DNA from: Bacillota bacterium
Lineage (GTDB): Bacteria; Bacillota; Clostridia; Acetivibrionales; DSM-2933
Reading direction: 5' to 3'
Length of the DNA stretch: 5,340 nucleotides
Assembly (NCBI GenBank): GCA_023441845.1
Contig: JAEZNF010000269.1
Location: 1-5,340 of the forward strand
Shown here: piece by piece, positions 4,729-5,340 of the stretch
Layout: every line of letters begins with the position of its first letter
How positions within the stretch are numbered: the first letter of the stretch is position 1
Made by a program: the position numbers and the translations under genes
The notes under the pieces: model-generated
Database searches by the model: none
Told to the model about the DNA's origin: nothing
Seen by the model: the letters and a program-made list of their open reading frames with translations, nothing else

Positions 4729-5277
4729 ATGGTAAAAATAACTGAGGAAGGAATTATCTCAAATGAGAAAATTCCAAAAATTAGCGCGTATTTGCTGTCG
4801 GCTCATTCGGTAAATTTAAGAGAAATTATAAAGAAAGAAAACATCCTGGGGGTTATCAAGTATAGCGACAAAGATAAAAACGATGAATTCGAAATGCCTG
4901 TAGGCTTACCAAAAATAAATGTACAAATGAAATCATTTTTGGATTGTGATTATTACGAGGTTTGGACATCAGATAATGCTGTTAATTACGGTAGTTATGA
5001 AAGTTTGCAGTATGCAACCGATGGATTTCACCACTTTTTAGCCGCAAATATGGAGGAGAAAGGCCGAGATTTACGTGAAATCGGTAGGTTAGCTTATGAA
5101 TTGATTTTTGAGCTTCTAAGGAGGAATAACTATCCGAACATTTCAAGAGTATGGAATAACATTCCCAATATTAACAAATATACAGACGAGACAGAGAGAT
5201 ACATTAAGTTTTGCCATGCAGAGCCGAATCTTTTCAGAAATACGGCAATATTATTTCCCCTGCTGCAACCGGTATAG
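4729..5277 (+). CDS. FkbO/Hyg5/XanB2-family chorismatase, N-terminal part, frameshifted
   Basis: The first 164 codons read as the N-terminal half of a chorismatase (the family also labelled pteridine-dependent deoxygenase-like). Family signatures seen: 'YYEVW' (75-79), 'ATDGFHHF' (96-103), the hallmark 'RVWNNIPNIN' (140-149, compare R-x-W-N-x-x-P-x-I-N in FkbO and XanB2), and 'RYIKFC' (157-162). Known members cleave pyruvate from chorismate in the cytoplasm, giving a dihydroxycyclohexadiene carboxylate (FkbO), 3-hydroxybenzoate (Hyg5), or 3- and 4-hydroxybenzoate (XanB2). These products feed polyketide starter units or aryl polyene pigments. The product type depends on active-site residues in the C-terminal half, which lies outside the window. 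From residue 165 the frame leaves the family pattern and stops at 5275-5277; the pattern resumes one base back, at 5220. Family proteins are about 330-350 residues long. Clostridial members are uncommon as far as I know. Confidence 0.85.
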   Translation: MVKITEEGIISNEKIPKISAYLLSAHSVNLREIIKKENILGVIKYSDKDKNDEFEMPVGLPKINVQMKSFLDCDYYEVWTSDNAVNYGSYESLQYATDGFHHFLAANMEEKGRDLREIGRLAYELIFELLRRNNYPNISRVWNNIPNINKYTDETERYIKFCHAEPNLFRNTAILFPLLQPV

Positions 5278-5340
5278 GCTGCTTCGGCGACAGCGTATCT
5301 ATTTATATGATATCAGTATCAAAAGATATCAACACATGTA
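5220..5340 (+). pseudogene. Continuation of the chorismatase in the -1 frame (partial, runs off window)
   Basis: Starting with AGA at 5220-5222, this frame is open for 40 codons to the window end and carries 'RAESF', matching the family's R-x-x-A/S-F after 'RY..F', and then 'PAATGIGC', a segment typical of the start of the catalytic half. Joining it to the upstream frame needs one extra A beside 5220 (GCA-AGA rather than GCAGA), giving 'KFCHARAESF'. There is no slippery run here, so a real one-base deletion or a sequencing error is more likely than programmed frameshifting. Confidence 0.8.

Noticed and set aside
5215..5226. Programmed frameshift in the chorismatase
   Set aside because: The bases around the shift (GCAGAGCC) contain no slippery heptamer or A/T run, and chorismatases are not known to be made this way.

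Overview
The window looks like a piece of an AT-rich, low-GC Gram-positive genome from a cellulolytic, cellulosome-forming clostridium (Acetivibrio/Ruminiclostridium type). Three things support this: a type I dockerin-like fragment at 1633-1884, a large lipoprotein sugar-binding protein of the cellodextrin-binding kind at 2426-3790, and a secreted protein with a copper-amine-oxidase N-terminal-type domain plus helical repeats at 1-1066. The genus is inferred from gene content, not from a marker gene.

Layout. Positions 1-1626 hold two genes on the minus strand. The first is a one-helix membrane protein with a Pro/Thr-rich linker (1174-1626). Downstream of it is an exported protein with a copper-amine-oxidase-like domain followed by TPR-like helical repeats of exactly 47 residues. 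This second gene is split by a one-base shift at a run of seven A (minus strand, 498-504); its N-terminal part is 482-1066, and its C-terminal part runs on past the window start. The two proteins share a short beta-type motif around 'SGD...GD'. Head to head with the first gene lies a plus-strand orphan dockerin (1633-1884) that has lost its catalytic part but still has its own terminator (1905-1943). Positions 1944-2360 contain no gene but are rich in inverted repeats.

The sugar-binding lipoprotein gene (minus strand) is intact. It has a strong ribosome binding site, a candidate promoter about 130 bases upstream, two palindromes in its leader and a strong terminator right after its stop, so no permease is co-transcribed from within this window. 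The plus strand from about 4300 carries a candidate promoter, a doubtful 90-codon reading frame, and then the first half of a chorismatase of the FkbO/Hyg5/XanB2 family (4729 to beyond the window end). This gene is interrupted by a one-base shift near 5220.

The most interesting items are the chorismatase, an enzyme otherwise known from aromatic starter-unit and pigment pathways, in a cellulose degrader; the motif shared by the two neighbouring surface proteins; the A-run that could switch the repeat part of the surface protein on or off; and the stranded dockerin. Two one-base shifts in 5.3 kb mean that sequencing or assembly error is a serious alternative to real gene decay.
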